Shown here: one piece after another, positions 40,847 through 49,571 of the stretch
Layout of the letters: every line of letters starts with the position of its first letter
Numbering within the stretch: position 1 is the first letter of the stretch
Assembly (NCBI GenBank): GCA_036946415.1
Contig: JAQIJD010000002.1
Coordinates: 1 to 64,000, forward strand
Direction: 5' to 3'
DNA length: 64,000 nt
DNA from: Sphingomonas_Q fennica_A
Lineage (GTDB): Bacteria; Pseudomonadota; Alphaproteobacteria; Sphingomonadales; Sphingomonadaceae
Translations under genes and position numbers: made by a program
Notes under the pieces: model-generated
The model's input: only the letters and a program-made list of their open reading frames with translations
Told to the model about the DNA's origin: nothing
Databases searched by the model: none

Positions 40847-41527
40847 ATGCTGGACCTGCTGGCCGTGGCCGCTGCGATCACGGTGGCGCCTCCCTCGAGC
40901 GCGGCGGCGGCGGAGATGGCGGCGGCGCGCGACCTGCTGCACGGGGGCGGCGCGGCCGGTCCGACGCTGACGATCCCGCGCGGTCGCGGTGCCGCCAACC
41001 TCTGTTTCGCATCGGCCGCGGCGAAGGCGCTCTATCCGGGCGCGGGGGTTGAGGCCGTGACCCGCGACAATCCGTTCATGCCCTATCCGGAAGCCAATGG
41101 CGGGCCCTGCGCGATCCGCGTCTTCGCGACGCCGATCGCGGCGCCCGCCCCGGCCAAAGCCGCCTATCGATCCTGCACGATCGGCTTTCGCACCGAAGGA
41201 GGGCGGCAGGTGATCGACATCGCGCCGAACGCCGGCGTTCCCGTCACCCGCTTCGTGCTGGGCGAATGCTTCTATCGCATGGCCCTGGCGCTCGAAGGCT
41301 ATCGCGGGGCCTTGGACATGCCGACCGAGCGGCTGTTCGTTTCCACCGATCGCGGTTTCTGGGCGGGGCAGGCGCGGTTCGTCGGCCCGATCGCGAGCTT
41401 CCTGCCGATCCGCCTGACGCGGCTGTGCCCGACGTTGCCGGCGGCTTATTACCGGGCGGATTTCGCCGATTGGGCGGCGCGGTCCTGCATCCCCGCGCCC
41501 CCGGAGCCCGCCGCGCGGCGGGAGTGA
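40847..41527 (+). CDS. Exported hypothetical protein with conserved cysteines
   Basis: The 226-residue product begins with a signal peptide (about 1-20, ending SSAAAA). Six cysteines are spread through the mature part (for example ANLCFAS, GGPCAIRV, RSCTIGF, GECFYRM, RLCPTLP, RSCIPAP), suggesting disulfides in the periplasm. The family is not recognised. GGAGGGGAGA precedes ATG 40847, whereas ATG 40826 lies upstream of that site and is less likely. It converges with metK across a shared hairpin. Confidence 0.55.
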   Translation: MLDLLAVAAAITVAPPSSAAAAEMAAARDLLHGGGAAGPTLTIPRGRGAANLCFASAAAKALYPGAGVEAVTRDNPFMPYPEANGGPCAIRVFATPIAAPAPAKAAYRSCTIGFRTEGGRQVIDIAPNAGVPVTRFVLGECFYRMALALEGYRGALDMPTERLFVSTDRGFWAGQARFVGPIASFLPIRLTRLCPTLPAAYYRADFADWAARSCIPAPPEPAARRE

Positions 41528-41549
41528 GGCGGGGGCAGAGGCCCCCGCC
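41528..41549. terminator. Bidirectional hairpin between convergent genes
   Basis: GGCGGGGGC pairs with GCCCCCGCC around AGAG, immediately after the stop of the exported orphan and 12 bases from the end of metK. Confidence 0.5.
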
Positions 41550-41560
41550 CGCGCCGGGCC

Positions 41561-42775
41561 TCAGGCGAAGGCCGCCTTCAGCGTATCGACGAGATCGGTC
41601 TTCTCCCACGGGAAGAAGTCGCCCTCCGCCACGCGGCCGAAATGGCCGTAGGCGGCGGTCCGCTGGTAGATCGGCTTGTTGAGGCCGAGATGCTCGCGGA
41701 TGCCGCGCGGGGTCATGCCGCACAGCGCTTCGATGCCGCCGATCGCCTGCTCGATGCCGGCGTCGGTCACGCCGTCGCGCGCGGTGCCGTGCGTATCGAC
41801 GTAGAGCGACAGCGGCTTGGACACGCCGATCGCATAGGCCAGCTGGATCGTGCAGCGGCGGGCGAGGCCGGCGGCGACGATGTTCTTGGCGAGATAGCGG
41901 GTGATGTAGGCGGCCGAGCGATCGACCTTGGTCGGATCCTTGCCGCTGAACGCGCCGCCGCCATGGGGCGCGGCGCCGCCATAGGTATCGACGATGATCT
42001 TGCGGCCGGTAAGGCCGGCGTCGCCGTCCGGCCCGCCGATCTCGAAGCTGCCGGTGGGGTTGATGTGGTAGACGGTCTCGTCCGACAGCAGCTCGGCCGG
42101 GATCACCTTGGCGACGACCGCGCGGACATAGGCGTGGAGTTCGGCCTCCTTGTCGCCCGCGTCATAGCCCTTGCCGTGCTGGGTGGAGACGACGATCGCG
42201 GTGGCGGCGGCGGGCTTGCCGTCCACGAAGCGCAGCGTGACCTGGCTCTTGGCGTCCGGCTCGAGGAAGGCGGCGGCGCCGGAGTGGCGATCGGCGGCCA
42301 TCGTCTCGAGGATCTTGTGGCTGTAGTAGAGCGTGGCCGGCATCAGATCGGGCGTCTCGTCGCAGGCGAAGCCGAACATGATGCCCTGATCGCCGGCGCC
42401 CTCGTCCTTGTTGCCGCTGGCGTCCACCCCTTGCGCGATATGCGCCGACTGGCCGTGCAGGTTGTTGTGGAAGGCGAAATCCTTCCAGTGGAAGCCGTCC
42501 TGCTCGTAGCCGATGCGCTTCACCGTATCGCGCACGACGCGCTCGATCTCGTCCTTCGCACCCGGCGCCCAGGCGTCGTTCTCATAGACGCCCTTGCAGC
42601 GGATCTCGCCGGCCAGGACGACGAGCTGGGTGGTCGTCAGCGTCTCGCACGCGATGCGGGCGTAGGGATCCTTGGAGAGGAACAGATCGACCACGGCGTC
42701 CGAAATCTGGTCGGCGACCTTGTCGGGATGGCCCTCGGACACGCTTTCGGAGGTGAAGAGATAATTCTGGCGCAT
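41561..42775 (-). CDS. metK: S-adenosylmethionine synthase
   Basis: The 404-residue enzyme makes S-adenosylmethionine from methionine and ATP. TSESVSEGHPDKVADQISDA at the start, GAGDQGIMFGFACDE, GGPDGDAGLTGRKIIVDTYG and GGGAFSGKDPTKVDRS are the ATP- and metal-binding signatures, all intact. GAGGAA precedes ATG 42775. A palindrome in the 82-base gap behind lnt is a likely operator. No SAM riboswitch fold was recognised in this short leader. Confidence 0.97.
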   Translation of the reverse strand: MRQNYLFTSESVSEGHPDKVADQISDAVVDLFLSKDPYARIACETLTTTQLVVLAGEIRCKGVYENDAWAPGAKDEIERVVRDTVKRIGYEQDGFHWKDFAFHNNLHGQSAHIAQGVDASGNKDEGAGDQGIMFGFACDETPDLMPATLYYSHKILETMAADRHSGAAAFLEPDAKSQVTLRFVDGKPAAATAIVVSTQHGKGYDAGDKEAELHAYVRAVVAKVIPAELLSDETVYHINPTGSFEIGGPDGDAGLTGRKIIVDTYGGAAPHGGGAFSGKDPTKVDRSAAYITRYLAKNIVAAGLARRCTIQLAYAIGVSKPLSLYVDTHGTARDGVTDAGIEQAIGGIEALCGMTPRGIREHLGLNKPIYQRTAAYGHFGRVAEGDFFPWEKTDLVDTLKAAFA

Positions 42776-42831
42776 GCGTTGCTGATTCCTCGGGACCGTT
42801 TGCACGACGATAGCCCACCGATCGGCGGACG

Positions 42832-42853
42832 GATATAAAGCTTTCCTTATATC
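42832..42853 (-). promoter_or_regulatory. Imperfect palindrome GATATAAAG-N4-CTTATATC upstream of metK
   Basis: The AT-rich dyad stands out in very GC-rich DNA and lies 57 bases before the metK start. ArsR-family regulators of the SahR/SamR type are known to control SAM-cycle genes in proteobacteria through AT-rich palindromes of similar appearance, so it may be such an operator. The match to their motif is from memory. Confidence 0.4.
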
Positions 42854-42857
42854 GCCC

Positions 42858-44420
42858 CTAGCGTGCCCGGCGGCGGGTGGCAACGCCGGCCGCGGCGAGC
42901 GCGAGCGCGAACAGCCATGCGGCGAGATTGCCGATGCGGGCGAACGGCGTGGCGACGCGTGCCGGCGGCAACGGCCGTTCGATCGCGCCCATCGCATGCC
43001 ACGGCAGCGACGCGAGCAGGCGCCCGTCGGCATCGATGACCGCGGAGATGCCGGTGGGCGTGGAGCGGAGGACGGGCAGCCCTTCCTCCACCGCGCGCAA
43101 CTGCGCCTGCGCCAGATGCTGGGGCGGCCCCCAGCGGCCGAACCACGCGTCGTTGGAGGGGTTGAAGAGCATCCGCGGGCGATGCGTGGGGTCGATGACG
43201 TGGCCGGAGAAGACGATCTCGTAGCAGATCTGGGCGCCGACCGCGCCGAAGCGCGGCAGGATCATCGTGCGCGGGCCGGGGCCGGGGCGGAAATCGATGT
43301 CGCCGGGGGCGAGGCGGGAGAGGCCGAGGCGCGAGAGCAGCGGGCGCATCGGCAGATATTCGCCATAGGGGACGAGATGCGCCTTGTCGTATTTCGCCCG
43401 GATCGCGCCCGAGGGATCGAGCGCGAACAGGCTGTTGCCGGCCGACAGCAGCGCCCCGTCCGGCGCGTAGTGGAGCGACTGGGCGCCGGTCAGCAATTCG
43501 TCGCGCGGACCCAGCAGTGCTGCGAGGCGGAGGCGGGCGAGGGCGTCCTCCTCGAGGAAATCGGGCACGGCGACCTCGGGCCACAGCAGCAGGCGCGGGG
43601 CGGGGCCGGGGCGGCCGGAGAGGCGGACGAGGCGGGCGAAATTGCGCGCGGCGAAACCCTCGTCCCACTTCTCGTTCTGGTTGACGTTGGGCTGGACGAT
43701 GCGGACGAGCGGCGCCGGCCCGGCCGCGGGGGCGAGCGGCACGCCGCGGAGCGCGATGGTGAAGGCGAACAGGCAGGCGAAGGGGAGGAGCGTCGCCAGC
43801 ATCCGGCCGGTGGCGGCGCGGCGATCCCCCGCCGCCTCGCGCAGCAGCTGCCACAGCGCGGGCAGCATCGCGGCGGCGGCGACCGTCAGCCCCGACAGGC
43901 CGTAGGTGCCGATCAGCCGCGCCGGCATCGCCAGCGGCCCGCCCGCCCAGACCGCCGAGACGGGGTTCCAGGCGAAACCGGTGAAGACGGTGGCGCGCAG
44001 CCATTCGGCGGCCGTCCACCCCGCACCCAGCAGCAGCGCCAGCCGCACCCGATCGTCCCCCGCCGCCCAGCGCGCGGCGAGCGCGGCGAGCGCCGGCCAC
44101 ACCGCCAGATACAGGGAGAGCAGCACCACCGCGACCCAGCCGAGCGCGGGCGGCATCGCCGCCTGATAGGTGAAGGCGGTGGCGATCCAGTTGAGGCCGA
44201 GGACGAACTGGCCGAAGCCGAAGCACCAGCCGATCCGCACCGCCGCCCACGGCGAGGGCGCCTGCCGCAGCAGGATCGCCAGCACGGCGAGGCAGGCGAG
44301 CATCGCCGGCCATGCGGCGATCGGCTGGAACCCCGTGGCCGAGACGAGACCGGCGACGAAGGCGGAGAGAGCGGGGATCATCGCCCATGCAATAGGGGCT
44401 GCGGCGGGACGGCGAAACAT
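42858..44420 (-). CDS. lnt: Apolipoprotein N-acyltransferase
   Basis: The 520-residue inner-membrane enzyme has six to eight membrane helices in the first 215 residues and a periplasmic nitrilase domain. The catalytic glutamate is in WPEVAVP, the lysine in YDKAHLVPYGEYLP and the cysteine in GAQICYEIVFSG. A last helix (LAAWLFALALAAAGVA) ends the protein. It adds the third acyl chain to lipoproteins. The start MFRRPAAAP at 44420 is the shortest fitting the first helix. It precedes metK on the same strand, an order common in alphaproteobacteria. Confidence 0.95.
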   Translation of the reverse strand: MFRRPAAAPIAWAMIPALSAFVAGLVSATGFQPIAAWPAMLACLAVLAILLRQAPSPWAAVRIGWCFGFGQFVLGLNWIATAFTYQAAMPPALGWVAVVLLSLYLAVWPALAALAARWAAGDDRVRLALLLGAGWTAAEWLRATVFTGFAWNPVSAVWAGGPLAMPARLIGTYGLSGLTVAAAAMLPALWQLLREAAGDRRAATGRMLATLLPFACLFAFTIALRGVPLAPAAGPAPLVRIVQPNVNQNEKWDEGFAARNFARLVRLSGRPGPAPRLLLWPEVAVPDFLEEDALARLRLAALLGPRDELLTGAQSLHYAPDGALLSAGNSLFALDPSGAIRAKYDKAHLVPYGEYLPMRPLLSRLGLSRLAPGDIDFRPGPGPRTMILPRFGAVGAQICYEIVFSGHVIDPTHRPRMLFNPSNDAWFGRWGPPQHLAQAQLRAVEEGLPVLRSTPTGISAVIDADGRLLASLPWHAMGAIERPLPPARVATPFARIGNLAAWLFALALAAAGVATRRRAR

Positions 44421-44512
44421 ATTCCACCGCGTGAGGGGGCCGGATGCCGTCCGGCCGGGAACGCCCCCCGGCCGGCATCGGTTGGGGCAGGACATTATCC
44501 GGAGCCTCCCTC

Positions 44513-45508
44513 ATGACCGAGATCGATCCCGCCCGCCGCACCCTCATGCTCGGCGCCGGGCTGGCCGCCGCTGCCGCCGGCGCGGGCGCGGCACTGGCGC
44601 AGGGCCAGAAGAAGGCGGCGGTGACGCCGGCGACGCCGGCTGCCGCGGCCTATCCGAAACCGCCCTTCCCGGTGCAGCGCCAGCCGTGGCCGGGCCTCCA
44701 ATCCAAGATGAACCCGCGCCCCGACAGCGGCGAGACGAGCTACAAGGGATCGGGCCGCCTTGCCGGCAAGCGCGCGCTCGTGACCGGCGGGGACAGCGGC
44801 ATCGGCCGGGCCGCGGCCATCGCCTACGCGCGCGAAGGGGCAGACGTGGCGATCAACTATCTGCCGGCCGAGGAACCGGATGCGCGCGAGGTGATCGCGC
44901 TGATCGAGGCGGAAGGCCGCAAGGGCGTGGCGCTGCCCGGCGACCTGCGCGATCCCGCCTTCTGCCGCCAGCTGGTGGAGAAAGCGGCGGCGGCGCTGGG
45001 CGGCCTCGACATCCTGGTCAACAATGCCGCGCGCCAGCAGACGAAGCCCGCCATCGCCGACATCAGCGACGAGGATTTCGACGCCACCATCCGCACCAAC
45101 ATCTATGCGCCCTTCTGGCTGACCAAGGCGGCGGTGGCGCGGATGTCGGCGGGGGCGGTGATCGTCAACACCTCGTCCGAGCAGGCCGGCGACCCGTCCG
45201 AAGACCTCGTCGATTATGCGCTGACGCGGGCGGCGGTGCTCAATTTCACCAAGTCGATGGCCAAGCAGCTGGCGCCCAAGGGCATCCGCGTCAATGCGGT
45301 CGCGCCGGGGCCGTTCTGGACGCCGCTTCAGGTGAGCGGCGGGGCGACGCCCGAAAAGCTGCAAAGCTTCGGATCGCAAAGCCCGATGGGCCGGCCCGGC
45401 CAGCCCGCCGAGATCGCCGGCCTATACGTGGCGGCGGCGGACCCGGCGCTCGGCTATTCGACCGGACAGATCTTCGGTGCGACGGGTGGGAACGGGCAGC
45501 CCGCCTGA
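44513..45508 (+). CDS. Short-chain dehydrogenase, YghA-like, exported, with altered catalytic lysine
   Basis: The 331-residue SDR has a twin-arginine-like signal (ARRTLMLGAGLAAA) and an N-terminal extension as in the E. coli YghA group. The NADP site is TGGDSGIGRA near 91, then LVNNAARQQ and the serine in VNTSSEQAGD. The active-site tyrosine is Y235 in DYALTR, but the position of the essential lysine is R239, so the Y-x-x-x-K motif reads Y-x-x-x-R. Activity may be reduced or changed. Relatives reduce aldehydes or sugars of unknown identity. It is divergent from lnt. Confidence 0.85.
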   Translation: MTEIDPARRTLMLGAGLAAAAAGAGAALAQGQKKAAVTPATPAAAAYPKPPFPVQRQPWPGLQSKMNPRPDSGETSYKGSGRLAGKRALVTGGDSGIGRAAAIAYAREGADVAINYLPAEEPDAREVIALIEAEGRKGVALPGDLRDPAFCRQLVEKAAAALGGLDILVNNAARQQTKPAIADISDEDFDATIRTNIYAPFWLTKAAVARMSAGAVIVNTSSEQAGDPSEDLVDYALTRAAVLNFTKSMAKQLAPKGIRVNAVAPGPFWTPLQVSGGATPEKLQSFGSQSPMGRPGQPAEIAGLYVAAADPALGYSTGQIFGATGGNGQPA

Positions 45509-45544
45509 CGCATTGGTCCGATCCGGACGTTCGGTGGAGAGACA

Positions 45545-45820
45545 ATGCGCCGCATCCTGATCCCGTCTATTCTTTGCGGTCTCCTTCTCGCCGGGTGCGG
45601 CGCGAAGGAGACGAGGCCCGTCTCTTATGGCGACGATGCCTTGCCGAGCGCCGAAGTGACCGCCTTCCAGACGACCGACGCCCGGCTCCGCTATCGCAAC
45701 GCCAGCATCGCCTATGACGGGCAATCCTGCGCGGTCTACGAGGGGATAGGGCCGGGCGGGGCGGTGATGCGCGTGCCGTTGGCTGATGCCGGCGGCCAGC
45801 CGATCTGCCGGGCGCCCTGA
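45545..45820 (+). CDS. Small hypothetical lipoprotein
   Basis: The 91-residue product has a lipoprotein signal with LLAGC at about residues 14-18 and a mature part of some 73 residues with two cysteines (GQSCAVYEG, GQPICRAP). No known family is recognised. GGTGGAGAG precedes ATG 45545. It follows the SDR gene by 36 bases and may be cotranscribed. Confidence 0.6.
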   Translation: MRRILIPSILCGLLLAGCGAKETRPVSYGDDALPSAEVTAFQTTDARLRYRNASIAYDGQSCAVYEGIGPGGAVMRVPLADAGGQPICRAP

Positions 45821-45987
45821 GCTTGGCCATCGGCCGGTTCGCCGTGCGTCCGGCCCGGCTCGTCGCACGCTCCGCGGTCGCGGGACGCCGGGGCTAGCGG
45901 GGCAGCGCGCCGGCGTTAGGGTGGCGATCGTCCCGGCACGTCGCGGCGTGCGGGGACGCCCGGTATCCGTTCCGTCCCTTGAGGCCC

Positions 45988-47334
45988 ATGCCCACCGCCC
46001 GTCGCCCCAAGGCCCCGCGCCGCAGACCCGCCCGCCCGCCCGAACCGCGCTTCTCCTGGGGCAATATCGCCGAGATCGCGGTGGCGATGCTGTTCGTGGG
46101 GGCGGCGCTCGCCACCGGCTGGATCTATGCCGCGCGCGAGCCGGAACGCGCCGTGATCGGCAAGGCCGGGCCGCCGCAGACCGCGCCGCGCCCGCCGCAG
46201 GTGGAGGCCGCCGCCGTGCCCGCCCCGCAGCCGGTGGTGCCCGGCGCGCCGCTGCCGCCGAAACCGTCGCTGATCGACTATGCCTATCTCGACGGCCGCA
46301 TCCGCCAGATGATGGGCCGGCGCGACATGATGGGGCTGGGCGTGGTGATCGTGGAAGACGGCGCGGTCCGCTTCCTCAAGGGCTATGGCCTCACCACCGC
46401 GGGCGGGGCGCCGGTGACGCCGGACACGGTGTTCCGCTGGGCGTCGCTGTCCAAGGGCGTCGGATCGACGATGGTCGCCAAGCTCGCCGAGGAGGGGCGG
46501 CTGTCGCTGTCCGATCCGGTCGCCGACTGGTCGGACAGCCTGAAGCTGCCCGAGGGGACCGAGCGCGAGGCGACCGTCACCCACCTGCTCTCGCAGCGGC
46601 TGGGCATCGTCAAGAACGCCTATGACGATCGGCTGGAGGGCAATGAGGACCCGGCCGCGATCCGCACGCTGTTGGGTGGGCTCGATCGCTACTGCCGGCC
46701 AGGGCAATGCTTCACCTACCAGAATGTCGCCTATGACGCGGCAAGCGAGGTCGTGAGGAAGGCGAGCGGCGAGGATTATGGCGCCGCGGTGCGCGAGCGG
46801 CTGTTCGGGCCGCTCGGCATGAAAAGCGCCAGCACCACGCGCGAGGGGCTGGTGACGGCGAAAAGCTGGGCGCCGCCGCACAGCGGCCAGCGCGAACTGC
46901 CGGTGCAGGAGGCCTATTACCGGGTGCCGGCGGCGGGCGGGGTCAACAGCTCGATCGCCGATCTCGGCCGCTGGATGCAGGCGCAGATGGGGATGCGCAC
47001 CGACGTGCTGGACGAAGGATTGCTGTGGACGATCCACCTGCCGCGCATCGAGGTCCGCCCCACCCATGCGCTGGCGGCGCGCGACCGGGCGCTGGAGGAC
47101 GGGCGCTACGGCCTCGGCTGGCGCAACCACGTCTATGACGGGCACCGGCTGATCGGGCATCGCGGTGCGGTGCGCGGCTATCGATCGCTGATCCTGTTCG
47201 ATCCGGTGCTGCGGACGGGCATCGCCATGCTGTGGAACAGCGAGGGGGCCAAGCCGCCCGGCCTGCCGCTGGAGATGTTCGACATGGTCTACGGCAAGCC
47301 GCGGCACGACTGGCTCGATCTGGGGCGCGACTGA
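45988..47334 (+). CDS. Serine hydrolase, class C beta-lactamase family, membrane anchored
   Basis: The 448-residue protein has a basic N-terminus, one membrane helix (about 29-48), a Pro/Ala-rich linker and a beta-lactamase/transpeptidase-like domain. The three active-site motifs are S-x-x-K in WASLSKGVG, Y-x-N in FTYQNVAYD, and HRG in LIGHRGAVRG. Such proteins may be esterases, D-amino peptidases or penicillin-binding relatives, so antibiotic hydrolysis should not be assumed. ATG 45988 is used; a TTG at 45979 is in frame. It is followed by a cluster of palindromic repeats. Confidence 0.85.
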   Translation: MPTARRPKAPRRRPARPPEPRFSWGNIAEIAVAMLFVGAALATGWIYAAREPERAVIGKAGPPQTAPRPPQVEAAAVPAPQPVVPGAPLPPKPSLIDYAYLDGRIRQMMGRRDMMGLGVVIVEDGAVRFLKGYGLTTAGGAPVTPDTVFRWASLSKGVGSTMVAKLAEEGRLSLSDPVADWSDSLKLPEGTEREATVTHLLSQRLGIVKNAYDDRLEGNEDPAAIRTLLGGLDRYCRPGQCFTYQNVAYDAASEVVRKASGEDYGAAVRERLFGPLGMKSASTTREGLVTAKSWAPPHSGQRELPVQEAYYRVPAAGGVNSSIADLGRWMQAQMGMRTDVLDEGLLWTIHLPRIEVRPTHALAARDRALEDGRYGLGWRNHVYDGHRLIGHRGAVRGYRSLILFDPVLRTGIAMLWNSEGAKPPGLPLEMFDMVYGKPRHDWLDLGRD

Positions 47335-47376
47335 AACGCCTTTCAGGGGTTCTCCATTTGGTATCCGTTCCGCGTG

Positions 47377-47650
47377 CCCCTCGACTTCGCTCGGGGCGAA
47401 CGGATGTGGTTGCGGAAGTTGCGGTGGACGGCAGCGGGGGCGCTTGGCAGGACCGGCAAGGCGCCCACCTTCGCTATCTCCGTTCGGCCCGAGCGAAGTC
47501 GAGGGCTATGCGCTACGCCGGCCCCGCATGCCCCTCGACTGCGCTCGGGGTGAACGGGGGTGGGGAACTGACTTTCCGGGTAAGCGGATGTGACGTTCGT
47601 ATCCCTGCCATAAATGCCTCCCCCTCCGTTCGGCCCGAGCGAAGTCGAGC
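47377..47650. repeat. Cluster of four copies of a 27-bp palindromic repeat in alternating orientation
   Basis: Copies of CCCCTCGACTTCGCTCGGGG plus CGAACGG lie at 47377-47403 (+), 47480-47505 (-), 47531-47557 (+, two differences) and 47626-47650 (-, cut short). A fifth copy at 48825-48851 (+) lies on the other side of the IS110 element. The core can form a short hairpin. Between copies the 330-base gap holds no gene that I can support. Confidence 0.75.
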
Positions 47651-47664
47651 ATCTGTCTTTGACG

Positions 47665-48614
47665 TCAAGCTGGGATGGGGGTCCAGGTACGGTTTTCGGC
47701 CACGAGGCGGTTGGCGAGGATGGCGAGTTTGCGGGCGATGGCGACGAGGGCGACTTTTGGGGGTTTGCCGGCGTCGCGCAGGCGCCGGTAGGTTTCCGCG
47801 AGGTTCGGGTTGTATCGGCTGGCGACGAGGGCGCTCATGTAGAGAGCCTGTCGGAGGGCGGCGCGGCCGCCGCGGATGCGTCTTTGGCCGCTACTGGTGC
47901 CGCTGTCGCGGGCGATGGGGGCGAGGCCGGCCATGGCTGCGACCTGCTTGGCGGTGAGCTGTCCGAGTTCGCGCAGGTATGCGAGGAAGGCGAGGGCGGT
48001 GACGGGGCCGACGCCGGGAATGGACCTGAGGACAGCCGCACGCCGGGCGATGGCGGGGGCCTGGGCGATGGCGGTTTCGATCTGCCGGTCGAGGCGGGCG
48101 ATGTGGCGGACGATGCCTCGGCTGCGGCACCCGAGCGTCCGCGCAGCCATGGGTCGGTGGTGGCGGCGCGGCGATTGTCGAGGGCGACCTGTTCGGCGAT
48201 GGCGGCGGTTCTGGCGGTGGCGAGTTCGGCGAGGTGTTCCTGGGCGGGATCGGGCGGTGCCGTGGGTGCCGGTGACAGCCGCTCGGCCATGAGCGCGAGC
48301 ATCGCCGCATGGATCCTGTCATTCTTCGCCAGCTGCCCGATCGCCTGAGCGAAGCGACGGGCACGCAGCGGATCGACGAGGGCCGTAGCGAGGCCGGCGG
48401 CATGGAGATGGCGGTGCAGCGCACGGTGGAAAGTGCCGGTCGGCTCGATCGCCACCAACGCGATGTCCAGCTGCCGCAGCCGCCGGACAAGCTGCCGTCG
48501 CCCGGCCGCATCGTTGCCGACTGCGAACCGCTCGTCCAAGGGGTGGAGGTGGACATCGAGCCGTGCCCGGGACACGTCGATACCAACGTAGATCGTCTGT
48601 TCCTTGCCTTGCAT
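47665..48614 (-). pseudogene. IS110-family transposase, frameshifted
   Basis: ATG 48614 (GGGGAG upstream) begins MQGKEQTIYVGIDVSRARLD, the RuvC-like start of DEDD transposases, followed by LVAIEPTGTFHRAL and KNDRIHAAMLALMAERL. The frame then changes between about 48095 and 48150 and continues with IARLDRQIETAI, RSIPGVGPVTALAFLAYL and GLAPIARDSGTSSGQRRI, the C-terminal Tnp domain with its serine. Two halves in different frames plus a histidine where the last RuvC aspartate is expected (NDRIHA instead of TDRIDA) suggest an inactive copy. The combined length, about 316 residues, is normal. Confidence 0.75.
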
Positions 48615-48653
48615 GCGGGACTTGCTCCCCATCATCTGTTCAGGCCAGACAAA

Positions 48654-48744
48654 GGGACCGGGCGGACCTGTCTCGACTACGGTTCCAGCCAAGGGACAAA
48701 CGGTCCCGCCCGGCCGAGCGGCGGGGGTGGCCACCCCCGCCGCT
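48654..48744 (-). ncRNA. Candidate bridge-RNA region of the IS110 element
   Basis: Just upstream of the transposase start, CCGGGCGG-ACC (48658-48668) can pair with GGTCCCGCCCGG (48702-48713) with one bulge around a 33-base loop. A perfect 28-base palindrome, AGCGGCGGGGGTGG and its complement, follows at 48717-48744. IS110 elements express a structured bridge RNA from this non-coding end. Assignment rests on position and foldability only. Confidence 0.3.
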
Positions 48745-48911
48745 CACCCCATCCGACGCATCGAATCGGGCCAACCGCAAGATGCAAGGGACACGCGCCG
48801 CGCGGGCCGCAGGCGTTGCGCGTACCCCTCGACTTCGCTCGGGGCGAACGGAGGCGGGAAGGACTGCAACCCCCCGCAGGAATAGACGGCCTTCCGTAAG
48901 CCGTCGATCGA

Positions 48912-49571
48912 TCACGCTGGCGGGTAGCGCAGCCGCCCCAGGAAGCGCAGCGGGCTGAAATGGCGGTCGGGATCGGGCTTCAGCCGGGCCTTCAGCGTCT
49001 CGAACCGCATCACCCCTTCGATCCGGCGATCGAGGAAGGCGCGCGTCGCCGACAGATCGGGATCGTCGTCGTCGAGCAGCGCGAGGATCGTCGAGGCATA
49101 GACGGCGGTAAGGGTGAAGCGTTTGCTGTACCAGGCGAAATCGACCGAGCGGTCGCCCAGCGCGCGCCACATCCCGTCGGCCGCGCGCCACCCCAGCCGG
49201 GCGCCGTGCGCGACATTGGCGGGCAGGGCGAGGACGGCGAGCGCACGGCGCAGCGCCTCGCGATGCGGGGCGACCGCCTCGATCCGCGTCCACACCGCCA
49301 TCCGCACCCGCTCGCGCACGCGGCGCCCGGCCAGCCGCTCGGGCGGCAGCGCCGCCGCGGTCAGCGCGTCGACATGCGCGAACCACGCGTCGATCATCCC
49401 CGCCGCCCCGTCCGGGAAGGCGAGGCGCGCGCGATCCGCCGGCACGCCCAGCTGGGCGGCGGACGCCTCCAGCGCCAGCGGGGTCCAGCCGTCGAAGGCG
49501 GCGTTGCCGGGCAGCAGCGGGGCGAGGGCCGTGCGCAGTTCGTCCAGCGTCATGTCGAGGGGGGCTGTCAT
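48912..49571 (-). CDS. COQ9-family ubiquinone biosynthesis protein
   Basis: The 219-residue protein has the TetR-like fold of COQ9, with LALEASAAQLGVPADRARLAFPDG near residue 30 and the C-terminal lipid-binding part DFAWYSKRFTLTAVYASTILALLDD, which is the family hallmark. COQ9 binds ubiquinone intermediates and presents them to a hydroxylase. It is largely confined to eukaryotes and alphaproteobacteria, which supports the taxonomic call. Its start overlaps the stop of the EamA transporter gene by four bases, so they are cotranscribed. Confidence 0.88.
   Translation of the reverse strand: MTAPLDMTLDELRTALAPLLPGNAAFDGWTPLALEASAAQLGVPADRARLAFPDGAAGMIDAWFAHVDALTAAALPPERLAGRRVRERVRMAVWTRIEAVAPHREALRRALAVLALPANVAHGARLGWRAADGMWRALGDRSVDFAWYSKRFTLTAVYASTILALLDDDDPDLSATRAFLDRRIEGVMRFETLKARLKPDPDRHFSPLRFLGRLRYPPA

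Larger units (their letters stand above)
47651..48824 (-). mobile_element. IS110-family insertion sequence, degenerate, inside a repeat cluster (ends approximate)
   Basis: The block between two repeat copies holds one transposase gene read on the minus strand and about 200 bases of structured non-coding DNA upstream of it, the usual IS110 layout without terminal inverted repeats. The exact ends cannot be set. The left neighbour is a repeat copy truncated at 47650, which hints that the element inserted into such a repeat, as several IS110 elements do with REP sequences. Confidence 0.6.

Noticed and set aside
42776..42857. SAM riboswitch upstream of metK
   Set aside because: The leader is too short and no SAM riboswitch core was recognised; a palindromic protein operator fits better.
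48309..48899. Plus-strand open frames across the IS110 region
   Set aside because: They are antisense to the transposase, whose RuvC-like motifs are clear on the minus strand.
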